Assembly (NCBI GenBank): GCA_035934315.1
Contig: DASYXZ010000111.1
Span: 1 to 36,093, forward strand
Direction: 5' to 3'
Origin: DASYXZ01 sp035934315
GTDB lineage: Bacteria > Acidobacteriota > Terriglobia > UBA7540
Length of the DNA: 36,093 nt
Part shown: positions 15,973-24,733 of the stretch, one piece after another
Numbering within the stretch: the stretch's first letter is position 1
How the letters are laid out: every line of letters starts with the position of its first letter
Made by a program: the position numbers and the translations under genes
Notes under the pieces: generated by a model
Told to the model about the DNA's origin: nothing
Database searches by the model: none
What the model saw: only the letters and a program-made list of their open reading frames with translations

Positions 15973-16773
15973 GGTACATCGTATCCCCCCCTGTGGAGTT
16001 GAAGTGTATGAGTGAGAAGAGGAGGAGGGAGGTGCTGCCCTGGTGGGGGGACCAGGGCAGCGGCGGCTCGGTTAAAATCTCCGGCCTGTGGCCGTCCGTT
16101 ATTACGATCTGATCCGTGATATGAAAAACCCTTTTAACCATCGTCTTCGTCTGGTCGCTTACGCCCGCCAGAAGGGCATCAAAGCCGCGGCGCGGGAGTT
16201 TCATACCACCGTGCCCACCGTTCGCAAATGGGTCCGGCGACAGGCGGAACTTGGTCTGAAGGGCTTGCAAGAGCGCTCCTGAGCGCCTCACTCCTGCCCG
16301 CACAAAATTCAGGGTGAGCTCGAGAAGCAGGTGGTGGCTCTGCGCCGCCAGTTGCCCACCTTCGGAGCCCAACGCTTGAAACGCGAGTGGGATTTTCCTC
16401 TCAGCCAGGTGGCCATCCACCGCATCTGGCGGCAGCACGACCGGCTTCCCCGCCGCTGTCACTTACTTCGGCTCTCAACACGAGCGCATCCCCCCGGCGC
16501 CCACGCGTATCAGAGCGACGTCGAAACCGTCCATCGCCTCATCGAAGATGAATTCTTTGTTCTGGAATCTTTCCGCCATCACGCCGACTTCATGGCCAAG
16601 GCCGCCCTCTACCAGCTCTATTTCAACTTGGCCCGACCCAATTCCCATAAAGAGTACCGTACCCCTTGGGAGATCTTTCATCAGCTCCATCCTCAACTCC
16701 CTCTCGATACTTGCTTGCTTCCCCCTCTCTTTTTGGATTACCGTCTCAATACCAAGGGGAGGTACGATGTACC
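15973..16773 (+). mobile_element. Decayed, internally deleted insertion sequence
   Basis: The ends form an inverted repeat: GGTACATCGTATCCCCCC at the left (15973-) and, on the other strand, GGTACATCGTACCTCCCC at the right end (16773 downward). The first 11 bases are identical. Between them lie the start and end of an integrase-type transposase gene with its middle missing. No clear target duplication is visible. The right end lies 31 bp before the trpD start. Confidence 0.72.
16121..16762 (+). pseudogene. Transposase remnant (HTH plus rve-type integrase, deleted and frameshifted)
   Basis: The first piece (ATG at 16121 to stop at 16282) encodes a helix-turn-helix region, RLVAYARQKGIKAAAREF followed by VPTVRKWVRRQ. 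After the stop, another frame continues with a LEKQVVALRRQLPTFGAQRLKR segment and IHRIWRQH, as in IS481/IS3-like integrase transposases. The text then jumps to the end of the catalytic domain (VETVHRLIEDEFF, NLARPNSHKEYRTPWEIF), so the segment with the first two catalytic Asp is missing. Around 16462-16500 a one-base shift near a C-run separates TYFGSQHERIPP from GAHAYQSDVE. The gene is non-functional. The last frame has no stop and reads on into trpD. Confidence 0.8.
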
Positions 16774-16804
16774 CTTATATCCCTACGCGCTTGCGAGGCA
16801 CGGC

Positions 16805-17857
16805 ATGTATCTTGACCAAGCAATCGAAAAACTAAACGCCGGTTTTGACTTGACGCGCCAGGAGGCCGGACAATTGTCGGAGGAACTTTTTTCCGGCAAT
16901 GTTCCGGACGACGAGATTGTTGCACTGCTGGTTGCGTTACGAACCAAAGGCGAAAAGGCCGACGAGCTGGTGGGTTTTGCCCAGGTGATGCGCGCGCGCG
17001 CCGCGGAGACCTTGCGCGAGGCCGGAGTGGATCTGGATGAGATCAAGAAGGGCGGCCCGCTGCTCGACACTTGCGGAACTGGTGGAGACGGCCAGTGCAC
17101 TTTTAATGTTTCAACCGCAGCGGCGCTGGTTGCTGCCGCTGCCGGAGTGCGCGTGGCCAAGCACGGCAACCGTTCGATTTCAAGCCGGTGCGGAAGCGCC
17201 GACGTGCTTGAGGCGCTCGGTGTTGCAATTGATTTGCCACTCAATCATATTCCTGGTTGTCTCGAGCGCGCCGGGATGGTTTTTCTTTTTGCGCCGCACC
17301 TGCATCTGGCCACCCGGCACGTGATGAACGCCCGCCGAAGTCTGAAAACAAAGACGGTGTTTAATCTTCTCGGGCCGCTCACCAATCCTCTGGGAGCTTC
17401 GGTGCAGTTGGTGGGGATTTACGACCGCACGCGGACAGAAATGTACGCACAAGCTTGCGCTGCGGTGGGCACAAGAAGAGCCTTTGTGGTGGCAGGACAC
17501 GACGGCGTTGATGAGATCTCTACGGTCGGCGCGACGCAGGTTTCTGAACTGAACGACGGCGAGGTTCAAACCCGCGACGTTTATCCTGAGGATTTCGGCC
17601 TGGCGCGCGCGCCCGCGCACGCTCTCAAAGGGGGCGACGCCCCAGCGAACGCGGATATTCTTCGCCGCCTTCTGGATGGCGAGCGCGGGCCTTACCGCGA
17701 TGTGGTGCTGGCGAATTCTTCCGCGGCCCTGGTGGCCGCCGGCAAGGCCCGGAATTTTCTTGAGGGAGTCGAGCGAGGAGCAGAGGCGCTCGATACCAGC
17801 GCTGCCCGCCAAACCCTCGCGACACTGGTGGGATTCACTCAAAGTGTAAAACACTGA
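16805..17857 (+). CDS. trpD: Anthranilate phosphoribosyltransferase
   Basis: TrpD joins anthranilate and PRPP to phosphoribosyl-anthranilate in tryptophan synthesis. The open frame is longer (from 16331), but residues before 16805 come from the transposase remnant. The ATG at 16805 has GAGG six bases upstream and gives 350 residues, the usual length. Visible motifs are LLDTCGTGGDGQ (PRPP loop), TFNVSTAAALVAAAAGVRVAKHGNR, SSRCGSADVLEALG, KTVFNLLGPLTNPL and HDGVDEIST. No other trp gene is adjacent. The insertion of a mobile element 31 bp upstream must have replaced or displaced the native promoter and leader. Confidence 0.95.
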   Translation: MYLDQAIEKLNAGFDLTRQEAGQLSEELFSGNVPDDEIVALLVALRTKGEKADELVGFAQVMRARAAETLREAGVDLDEIKKGGPLLDTCGTGGDGQCTFNVSTAAALVAAAAGVRVAKHGNRSISSRCGSADVLEALGVAIDLPLNHIPGCLERAGMVFLFAPHLHLATRHVMNARRSLKTKTVFNLLGPLTNPLGASVQLVGIYDRTRTEMYAQACAAVGTRRAFVVAGHDGVDEISTVGATQVSELNDGEVQTRDVYPEDFGLARAPAHALKGGDAPANADILRRLLDGERGPYRDVVLANSSAALVAAGKARNFLEGVERGAEALDTSAARQTLATLVGFTQSVKH

Positions 17858-17922
17858 AAAAAGGGTTGAAGCGCGGACTTTCATTTCTCAAGAAATCTGC
17901 GGCTCCGGCTTCTATAAAAAAT

Positions 17923-17966
17923 CACGGAGTTCGAAATGCCCGAACTCCGCGTGACCTGCTTTTTTA
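17923..17966. terminator. Two-way terminator between trpD and the dipeptidyl peptidase gene
   Basis: CGGAGTTCG (17925-17933) pairs perfectly with CGAACTCCG (17941-17949), and the stem extends imperfectly on both sides. A T-run follows at 17960-17965 and an A-run precedes it at 17916-17921. The hairpin therefore has a U-tract in either transcript of this convergent pair. Confidence 0.85.
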
Positions 17967-17971
17967 ATTTG

Positions 17972-20152
17972 TTAAAGATTCTTCTTGAAGAATTCGAGCA
18001 GGCGCGTGTTTAAGTAAGTCCGCACGGTATCTCCCTGAAAACCGTGTTTTTGTCCAGGTTGAATATAAAGATTAAAAGGGCGACTTGCCTTCACGAGCGC
18101 ATTCACAAAGTTCATAGTGTTTTGCATGTGAACGTTGTCATCATCCGCGCCATGAATCAGAAGCAATTTGGCCTTCAGCTTGTCCGCAGCTTCAAGAGGC
18201 GATGCATCCTTGTAGCCCTCGGGATTTTCTTCGGGCGTTCGCATATAACGCTCGGTGTAAATACTGTCGTAGTACTTCCAATCGGTCACCGGCCCTCCTG
18301 CGGCGCCACACTTAAAAACATCGGGCGCGTGCGTCAGCGTATACAGCGTCATATAGCCCCCGTAGGACCATCCCCAAATTCCCAGCCGGTTGCCATCAAC
18401 ATAAGGCAGCGATTTCAAATACGAAACACCCGCCAGTTGATCGGCCAGCTCATGCCGTCCCATATCCTTGAAGATGGTGGATTCCCACGCGTGGCCGCGG
18501 CCCCACGAGCCGCGATTGTCCAATGACCAAACGAGAAAGCCGTGTTGAGCGAAAAGGTGATCCAGAAGCGGCGTCCCGCCCCACCTGTTCTGGATCAGTT
18601 GCACGTGCGGTCCGCCGTAAACATAAACGATGACCGGATATTTTTTGGCTGGATCGAAATCCGCCGGCTTAACCAGGCGCGCGTAGAGCGTGGCGCCGTC
18701 TTCGGCCTTGACCTCGACAAATTCCGTCCTGGCCAAGGCATAGTCGCTGAGGTGATTCTCGGGCTTGTCGAGCGTGGCGATGAAGGAGCCATCCGACTTG
18801 AGCAGGCGAATTTGCGGCGGATTATTGACGTTTGAATAAGTGTCAATGAAGAATTGTCCGTCAGTCGAAAGATTCAGACTATGGTTCCCATGCTCGTGAG
18901 TGAGGCGCTGCATTTCGCCACCATTTATTCCCACGCGGTAAACCTGGCGCTCGCGCGGGTCGGGGTTGGTACTTGTGAAGTAAACCCAGTCAGACTTCTC
19001 ATCCACCTGCACCATGGGAACGTCCGAAAAGAGCGGGTGCTCGATGAGCCAGTCTCCTTTTGTTAGTTGTTTCAAAAGAATCCCATCGGGGTTGTATAGA
19101 TAAAGGTGCAGCCATCCGTCTCTTTCCGAGAGCCAGAGGAATCGCCCGTCAGCTAGAAAGTGCGGCGGATCCAGCGAATTGATCCAGTACGGATCGCGCT
19201 CAACCAACAGGTCACGACTTGTGCCACTGGCAGGCGCCCACAAACGTACGGTCAATTCATTTTGGGCGCGGTTGAGGGTCAAAAACGAAATGGCTTTGGA
19301 GTCGGGCGTCCAGGAAAACGACGGGCCAAAATATTCGATGGAAGATTTTTCCGGAGGAGTCCAGCTTTTCAACTCCTTCTGATCGACGGTTACAACATGA
19401 AAAGATGGAATTGGATTCGCGTCGCCCGGCTGCGGAAAACGCTCGAAGGAGAGCGTGGCGTGGGTGGATAGGTATTCGGTCAGCGGATACTGAGGGACGG
19501 GCGTATCATCCAGGCGCAAGTATGCGATTTTTTCCCCGTCCGGCGACCATTCATACGCCCGGCCTGTGGCGCGGTTAGCCATTTCCTCTTCGTACACCCA
19601 GTCGAGCTTTCCATTAAGGACGTTTTCGCTGCCGTCATACGTCAATTCCTGAATGAGTCCTGAATGAAGGTTAACAATATAGATATTATTTTTCCGCACG
19701 TAAGCCACGCGATCCCCGGCAGGAGAAAATGTGGCGTCTTCATCCACGTCCGGGTCGTTGGTAAGGCGCTTCGTCCTGCCGCTTTCGATATCGAACAGCC
19801 AGAGATCATTCCCACCCTGGAACAAGAGCTCATCCCCTTTTGGAGACCACTGGTACGAAGCAAGATTGACCTCGACGGATTCGCCGCCGGGTCCAATCAG
19901 TCTACGTTCTTTTTTCGTCGCGATATCATAGGCCCACAATGTTGTAGTGGCCGATTTCCCTGATCCTTCGCGTCGAATATAGCTAATCTCCCGGCCGCCG
20001 GGGCGCCACTCAAGGTTTGAAATGCCGCGCGAAACGATGGTTCCTTCACGCGTTACCAGCTCTATGGTGAGGTTTTTTTTCTGCGCCTGTCCTTGTACGA
20101 TTAGAGACGGCCAGAGTGTGATAAAAACCAGGATTCGTATTAATGATTTCAA
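17972..20152 (-). CDS. Secreted S9 family dipeptidyl peptidase (DPP IV-like)
   Basis: The 726-residue product is a serine peptidase that would remove dipeptides from oligopeptides outside the cytoplasm. The N-terminal half is a beta-propeller built from WSPDGEKIAYLR-type repeats and the C-terminal half an alpha/beta hydrolase. The catalytic Ser is in GIWGWSYGGYM, the Asp in HGADDDNVH and the His in PGQKHGF. YEEEMANR in the propeller resembles the double-Glu site that holds the substrate N terminus in DPP IV. I place the start at a TTG (20152) because GGAGG lies six bases upstream and it gives a clean signal peptide (KSLIRILVFITLWPSLIVQG). The ATG at 20200 lacks a ribosome site and would add a basic extension. 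Confidence 0.9.
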   Translation of the reverse strand: MKSLIRILVFITLWPSLIVQGQAQKKNLTIELVTREGTIVSRGISNLEWRPGGREISYIRREGSGKSATTTLWAYDIATKKERRLIGPGGESVEVNLASYQWSPKGDELLFQGGNDLWLFDIESGRTKRLTNDPDVDEDATFSPAGDRVAYVRKNNIYIVNLHSGLIQELTYDGSENVLNGKLDWVYEEEMANRATGRAYEWSPDGEKIAYLRLDDTPVPQYPLTEYLSTHATLSFERFPQPGDANPIPSFHVVTVDQKELKSWTPPEKSSIEYFGPSFSWTPDSKAISFLTLNRAQNELTVRLWAPASGTSRDLLVERDPYWINSLDPPHFLADGRFLWLSERDGWLHLYLYNPDGILLKQLTKGDWLIEHPLFSDVPMVQVDEKSDWVYFTSTNPDPRERQVYRVGINGGEMQRLTHEHGNHSLNLSTDGQFFIDTYSNVNNPPQIRLLKSDGSFIATLDKPENHLSDYALARTEFVEVKAEDGATLYARLVKPADFDPAKKYPVIVYVYGGPHVQLIQNRWGGTPLLDHLFAQHGFLVWSLDNRGSWGRGHAWESTIFKDMGRHELADQLAGVSYLKSLPYVDGNRLGIWGWSYGGYMTLYTLTHAPDVFKCGAAGGPVTDWKYYDSIYTERYMRTPEENPEGYKDASPLEAADKLKAKLLLIHGADDDNVHMQNTMNFVNALVKASRPFNLYIQPGQKHGFQGDTVRTYLNTRLLEFFKKNL

Positions 20153-20256
20153 TGCTTTCCTCCGGTGAGTCCAAGTTTGGTTCCGTCGGGACCTTATCAT
20201 AAATAATAGTGCCAGCCGATGCGCCTCAGAGCGTTAATTAGAAGCGGGCGAAGATA

Positions 20257-21228
20257 TTATCGCCCGAGGTCGGCCAGCAATTTTGCCCACGCTGCTTTTT
20301 CGCGACTTGGTTTGAAGAGAGAAGCCAGCTTCTTGCATCGGGTCTTGAGTTCGGCGCGGAAAGTTGAATCAGTTTCGGCGCGCGACAAGAGTTTGGCCAA
20401 TCCTTTCGTATCTCCCACGTTAAAAAACCCCGGATAATTTTTCCCGAGAATTCCCACGTTTCCGGGAATGCGAGAGGCAAGAATGGGAAGGCCGGCGGCG
20501 ATGGCTTCACCCAGGGCATTGGCGCCGCCTTCAAGGCGGGACGACAGCACAAAGAGTTTGCAGCACCGCAACAGGTGAAAAACGCGTTCGCGCGACACCT
20601 CGCCGAGCCAGCGATATCGTGGATTCAATTTCATTTCTGCGCGTGTCCGCGCTTCGTAGGTCTGCGTCATGGCGCGGCCAGCGTGCAAAATGAGAATGCG
20701 TGATTCCAGAGGGACCAATCGCGCGGCGAGCGCAGCGCGGAAAGGGTCCTTGACGGATCGCAAGTGACCGGCAACGCAGACGTCGAAGGTGCGACGAGTG
20801 CGATTGGAAAGCGATTCGCCCCGGTCAGCCTTGGGCTTCATTGCCACGGATTGAAAGATCACTCGCGCTTTCCGCCTCAACTGAGGCCGCAGTTTCTGGA
20901 GCGCTTTTGGCTGGAGCACGATGAGGCGGGTTGCGAGTTCCAGCGATTCTTGCGCGCGGCGACTTTGGCCCAGGTCGTGGTAAAGATCAGTGCCTGTCAG
21001 GGCGACGATGAGCGGCGCTCCGGAGTGTTCTGTATGAAAGCGAAGAATAGAGGAATGGCTGCGGCGGGCGTGCAAGGCGACCAGGAGGTCATACCGCCCG
21101 CCATAATAATTCTGCGCGATCGTGACCTGATGTCCCAGCTCGCGCAGAATATTTTGCCAGCGCAGCGCGGTCACCCGATTGCCGTGTCGGGAATGCGCGC
21201 GCGCCGGTGTAATAATTCCTATTCTCAC
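20257..21228 (-). CDS. senB: Glycosyltransferase, probable selenosugar synthase SenB
   Basis: The 323-residue GT-B-type glycosyltransferase begins VRIGIITPARAHSRHGNR from a GTG six bases past the senA stop; an open frame extends upstream into senA but is not conserved. Motifs seen are LLVALHARRS, LIVALTGTDLYHDL, VCVAGHLRSVKDPF, SSRLEGGANALGEA and ASRIPGNVGILG. This wording matches the group once annotated as TIGR04348 glycosyltransferases. Some of these were shown to be SenB, which makes a seleno-sugar from UDP-N-acetylglucosamine and selenophosphate. The tight pairing with an EgtB-type gene is the main context evidence. The match is from recognition of the family pattern and has not been searched. 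The alternative is a generic group 4 glycosyltransferase. Confidence 0.78.
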   Translation of the reverse strand: MRIGIITPARAHSRHGNRVTALRWQNILRELGHQVTIAQNYYGGRYDLLVALHARRSHSSILRFHTEHSGAPLIVALTGTDLYHDLGQSRRAQESLELATRLIVLQPKALQKLRPQLRRKARVIFQSVAMKPKADRGESLSNRTRRTFDVCVAGHLRSVKDPFRAALAARLVPLESRILILHAGRAMTQTYEARTRAEMKLNPRYRWLGEVSRERVFHLLRCCKLFVLSSRLEGGANALGEAIAAGLPILASRIPGNVGILGKNYPGFFNVGDTKGLAKLLSRAETDSTFRAELKTRCKKLASLFKPSREKAAWAKLLADLGR

Positions 21229-21233
21229 ATCTA

Positions 21234-22637
21234 TTAGCGCTCCAACAAACAGGTGCGGAACCCTGCCCAAATGTCGCGGCGATCTGGTTTGTAAAAGTTC
21301 CGGTAAACATTCGAAATCAAGCCTGAGCGGGTTACCCAGCATCCGCCACGCAATACTTTGTGATCGCCAAACCAGGGTGCGGAGTATTCTTTGTAAGGGC
21401 CTGGGGCGAAGCCGGCGTAGGGTCCAAAATCGGTGGCCGTCCACTCCCACACATTGCCTATCATCTGCCGGCATCCGAAGGCGCTGTCGCCGGCGGAAAG
21501 AGCGTCCACGTTGAGACATCCCATGGCGCGCCAGTCCAGATTGGCGCGGGTGGGCGCGGGCGGATTGTCTCCCCAGGGAAACCGCCGCTTGCGCGTGGAG
21601 ATCCCTCGCGAGTCGGAAGCAGGCTCTGAAGATGCAGCGAATTCCCATTCAGTTTCGGTGGGTAATCGGCGCCCGGCCCAGCGGGAATAGGCGTCTGCTT
21701 CATACCAGTTGACATGCAGGACGGGAAAGTTTTCTTCCAGCGGAACCCACTGATCGAAGTTGCGGCGCAACCATCGTCCGCCGGATGCTGGCTGCCAGTA
21801 AACCGGATGCTCTGCGGCCGCTTCTTCGCGCCATTGCCAACCGGGGGATGTCCACAACTCGCGGCGGCGGTAACCGTTTTCACCTACGAACGCCGAAAAC
21901 TCCCGGTTGGTCACCGCGGTTCGCGCAATCGAAAAGGGCTTCACCGCGACGTCATGGGCCCACTGCTCGTTATCGAAAACAAAAGGCGCGTCCGGAGCGC
22001 TGCCGAGCGGGAAAATTCCGCCGGGTATGTGTGTGTCGCAGAGTATTTCTCTTGTGTCGTTCGAGGGGTTGAGCGTACCACCCTCTTTTTCACGAAAGGA
22101 ATTCCCGTCGCGCGCTTTCGCCGCCTCGATAGGGTTGGTCAAATTGAGATGAGGAGCAGAGTAGCCCAACGTTTGTCGCGCGTAAGTTATCGCCTCAGCG
22201 TGCATGTATTCGTGCAGGAGCGCAAGTTTAACGAAGTATGTTTCATCGTATCTTTCCACCGATTCGTTTCCATTTGGACTTTTTTGGCCGCGGAGGTTGA
22301 TGACGCGCTCCAAAACTCGGCGCTTGTAACTTATGGTTTCGGCCTCAGAGGGCAGAGGCAAGTCCCATCGGGTGTCGTGGGCGATGCGGGCTGAATCATA
22401 AAGGGCGTCAGCCTGGCTCATGATGGGCGCTTGTTTATGGAAATGTCGCAGGACCCAAAACTCCTGGAACCACGCGCTATGCCCGATGTCCCAAAGGAGA
22501 GGATTGGTGGTGCTCAGGCGCGCTCCCATCATTTGCTCGTGGGTCAAGTCAGCGACGAGTTCAAGGGTGCGGTCACACGCTTCCTGGAGTGCGAGGATGA
22601 GTTGGTCGGGAGAAGATTTAGCCTGAGGCGCGTTCAT
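21234..22637 (-). CDS. senA: EgtB-type iron enzyme, probable selenoneine synthase SenA
   Basis: The 467-residue protein has a DinB-like N-terminal half and an FGE-sulfatase-like C-terminal half, the layout of EgtB. The likely iron ligands are H53 (DIGHSAWFQEF) and H142/H146 (LHEYMHAEA). The C-terminal half carries PVLHVNWYEADAYSRWAGRR, LPTETEWEFAA, GCRQMIGNVWEWTATDFGPY and LRGGCWVTRSG. EgtB proper joins hercynine with a thiol in ergothioneine synthesis. SenA does the matching C-Se step with a seleno-sugar to give selenoneine. I favour SenA because the next gene is a SenB-like glycosyltransferase, not a methyltransferase EgtD, and because the fingerprint FVFDNEQWAHDVAVKPF with the long C-terminal motif fits SenA as I recall it. 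EgtB function cannot be excluded. Confidence 0.8.
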   Translation of the reverse strand: MNAPQAKSSPDQLILALQEACDRTLELVADLTHEQMMGARLSTTNPLLWDIGHSAWFQEFWVLRHFHKQAPIMSQADALYDSARIAHDTRWDLPLPSEAETISYKRRVLERVINLRGQKSPNGNESVERYDETYFVKLALLHEYMHAEAITYARQTLGYSAPHLNLTNPIEAAKARDGNSFREKEGGTLNPSNDTREILCDTHIPGGIFPLGSAPDAPFVFDNEQWAHDVAVKPFSIARTAVTNREFSAFVGENGYRRRELWTSPGWQWREEAAAEHPVYWQPASGGRWLRRNFDQWVPLEENFPVLHVNWYEADAYSRWAGRRLPTETEWEFAASSEPASDSRGISTRKRRFPWGDNPPAPTRANLDWRAMGCLNVDALSAGDSAFGCRQMIGNVWEWTATDFGPYAGFAPGPYKEYSAPWFGDHKVLRGGCWVTRSGLISNVYRNFYKPDRRDIWAGFRTCLLER

Positions 22638-22660
22638 AGACTCGCTGCTTGGAATTGGTT

Positions 22661-23695
22661 CTACCGTCCACCGGAAGAAACCCGCGGCTCAGAGAATTCA
22701 CGAAAAGCGAATTTCTTAGCCAGGTTATCGTAGGGTTTTCCGTCAACTTCCACGTAAGGGTAAACGAAATAATTCAGCGGTGGCCCGGCCTGGCGGGGCG
22801 CCAGGGTCAGGTCGCGGCCGATGGTGAATTGGACGCGGTTCGGATCCAGCGCGCCGAAGAAGTAGCCGTGCTTTGCAGGATTCTGCCAGGCCTCGGAGAT
22901 GTCCACGGGCACCCAGCCTGCGCCGGAGACGTAAAACTCCGCCCAGCAGTGATAGCCGGGGATTTCACCGTGCTGCGCGTTTTCCGGCAACGGAAATCCA
23001 ATCTCAAATCGGGCGGGAATGTTTTCCGCGCGCATCATGGATATGAAAAGGGAGTGGAAGTCAGTGCAGTTGCCGTGTTTCGCATCGCACGCCCAGAGTG
23101 AATCGCCGCGGCCCCAGCCCGTGCCCGATTTATCGTAGCGCAGCGTTTTGAAAACGTAATCGTAAATAGCGTGCGCCTTCTCCACTGCGCCTTGTGTACC
23201 CTGGGTGTTTTCATCCGCCAGTTCCTTCATCTTTCCGTCTATGGGAACCAGGCGGTCGGGTTTTACAAATCTTTCCACCGAAGCGGGCGCGCGCTGCGGC
23301 TCGCTGTTGAAACGCATTAACTGTTCATAGTTGCCCTTGGAGTACTCTTTGCGTGTGACCTGAAAATCAAGCGAGAAGGTGGCGTTGGAATCCTGAGGAT
23401 TGCGTATTTCCGCATAGAGAATCCGGTTTTTATATTCCCGATCGTGGGTAATCCGTGTGGGAACAGGGCCCGAAATATTTTTAAGGATGACGTCCTGATT
23501 TTGGTTTGAGGTGGCGACAGGAATCCAAACACGCACCAGGTGGTCTTCCGGCAAAAGATTCTTAATGGTTACTTTATAATTAAATTCGAATCGCCTCACC
23601 TTTTCCGGCGTATTATCGGGCGCACCTCCCGCCGCCAGAACCAGTAATGGAAGTGCTGCCGCTATGGCCATTCCTTGGGCCCATCTCAAATTCAT
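22661..23695 (-). CDS. Secreted transglutaminase-like protein
   Basis: The 344-residue product starts at the ATG at 23695, which has GGAGG five bases upstream; the longer frame to 23911 has no ribosome site. A signal peptide is evident (AQGMAIAAALPLLVLAAGGA). The N-terminal half is beta-rich (VTIKNLLPEDHLVRVWIPV, FSLDFQVTRKEY). The C-terminal half is a transglutaminase-like fold with Cys in GNCTDFHSLF, His in GYHCWAEFY and Asp in WVPVDISEA. Such proteins act as peptidases or in other acyl transfers outside the cytoplasm; the substrate is unknown. The stop is only 23 bp before the senA start, so co-transcription with senA and senB is likely. A possible promoter lies at 23749-23777. Confidence 0.85.
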   Translation of the reverse strand: MNLRWAQGMAIAAALPLLVLAAGGAPDNTPEKVRRFEFNYKVTIKNLLPEDHLVRVWIPVATSNQNQDVILKNISGPVPTRITHDREYKNRILYAEIRNPQDSNATFSLDFQVTRKEYSKGNYEQLMRFNSEPQRAPASVERFVKPDRLVPIDGKMKELADENTQGTQGAVEKAHAIYDYVFKTLRYDKSGTGWGRGDSLWACDAKHGNCTDFHSLFISMMRAENIPARFEIGFPLPENAQHGEIPGYHCWAEFYVSGAGWVPVDISEAWQNPAKHGYFFGALDPNRVQFTIGRDLTLAPRQAGPPLNYFVYPYVEVDGKPYDNLAKKFAFREFSEPRVSSGGR

Positions 23696-23748
23696 GCTGC
23701 CCTCCGCACAAATGTCCACGCAATTGGAGGATTTAAGTCCCAATAAAA

Positions 23749-23777
23749 AATATATACTGCCTGCGCCCAACGCGCAA
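23749..23777 (-). promoter_or_regulatory. Possible promoter of the transglutaminase-senA-senB operon
   Basis: On the minus strand, TTGCGC (23772-23777) and TATATT (23749-23754) are 17 bp apart, about 53 bp before the start codon. The -35 box is weak. Confidence 0.35.
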
Positions 23778-23880
23778 TCCCCTAAACTTAGGAGTGAGCT
23801 TGCGTGTGAGTCCGGTGCAGGGGCGCCCTCGTTCGTTGCCCATGGAATTTGGCATAGGCCCGCCCCCGCCCACGCGTCTG

Positions 23881-24708
23881 CTATGAATCTTGATTCTTCG
23901 TACGTTCCCACACTTCACGGAAGAGTGCAATCGATCCGGGAGCGTAGCCCGCATAGTGATTGTTGAAGTAGGCGAAAACGCGCAGCCGCCGTTCGAGCAA
24001 TCGCCGGATTTCAGGAATCCACGTCTCCATTTCACGTTCGCGGTTCACCAGGATGCGGTCCCAGTGCCCGGTTTTTTCCTCAATCCCTTTGCGGTCGCCG
24101 AGGAAACGAATGTACGTGAAGTCGGCTGTGAGCAAATCGAATTTCTGGAGCAATTGTTGGATCGGCGGCACCCAGGGATGGTCAATGAGCGCCAGGGCGA
24201 TTTTATGTTTGCGCAGGATCTCCAAAAACCGCTCACTGATCCAGGTTTTGTTTCGAACCTCGACCGCGTAGGAATGACCGCCGGGCAGCTTCGCCAGAAA
24301 TGGTTCGAGGCGCGCCATAAAATCTTCGGGCCGCGCGAATGCCTTCTTGTTGAAATAAGGAAACTGGAGGAGCAAAGGTCCCAGCTTTTCGCCCAGCAGG
24401 TCCATTGCCTTTAAGAATTCCGAAACCTCAGCAGCGCATTCTTTGAGAATTTTTTCATGAGTAATCGCGCGCGGAAACTTGGCGGCAAAAATAAATCCGG
24501 CCGGAGTGCGCTCTCGCCAATTTTTGACCATCGAGGGTGAGGGTGAACGATAATACGTGGAATCAATTTCTACCGTATCGAAGTGCTTGGCGTATTCCCC
24601 CAGGAAATTTGTCGCCGGCGTGCCAGGCGGATAAAATACGCCCACCCAGTCTTCACTTGACCAACTCGAAGTGCCCAAGCGCAAATTGGTAATTCCGGCG
24701 GATTGCAT
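23881..24708 (-). CDS. DUF72 (YecE-like) protein
   Basis: The 275-residue product begins MQSAGITNLRLGTSSWSSEDW and has the DUF72 pattern: GVFYPPGTP, FDTVEIDSTYYRSPSP, ERTPAGFIFAAKFPRAITHEK, GPLLLQFPYFNKK, YAVEVRNKTWI and VFAYFNNHYAGYAPGSI. The fold is TIM-barrel-like, the function is unresolved, and the length is normal. A longer frame reaches 24861 but overlaps the fmdB gene; the ATG at 24708 gives the conserved N terminus, although no clear ribosome site is present. It follows the FmdB-type gene by 25 bp on the same strand, so the two are probably co-transcribed. Confidence 0.88.
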   Translation of the reverse strand: MQSAGITNLRLGTSSWSSEDWVGVFYPPGTPATNFLGEYAKHFDTVEIDSTYYRSPSPSMVKNWRERTPAGFIFAAKFPRAITHEKILKECAAEVSEFLKAMDLLGEKLGPLLLQFPYFNKKAFARPEDFMARLEPFLAKLPGGHSYAVEVRNKTWISERFLEILRKHKIALALIDHPWVPPIQQLLQKFDLLTADFTYIRFLGDRKGIEEKTGHWDRILVNREREMETWIPEIRRLLERRLRVFAYFNNHYAGYAPGSIALFREVWERTKNQDS

Positions 24709-24733
24709 AATTTTGAGAGGGAAGGAAAGGAAA

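Noticed and set aside
16331..17857. A genuine 508-residue transposase-TrpD fusion protein
   Set aside because: The upstream part is a decayed remnant with an internal deletion and frameshift, and trpD has its own ATG with GAGG at the right distance.
21234..22637. Plain annotation as ergothioneine EgtB
   Set aside because: No EgtD neighbour is present and a SenB-like glycosyltransferase follows directly, so SenA is the better reading. EgtB remains the alternative.
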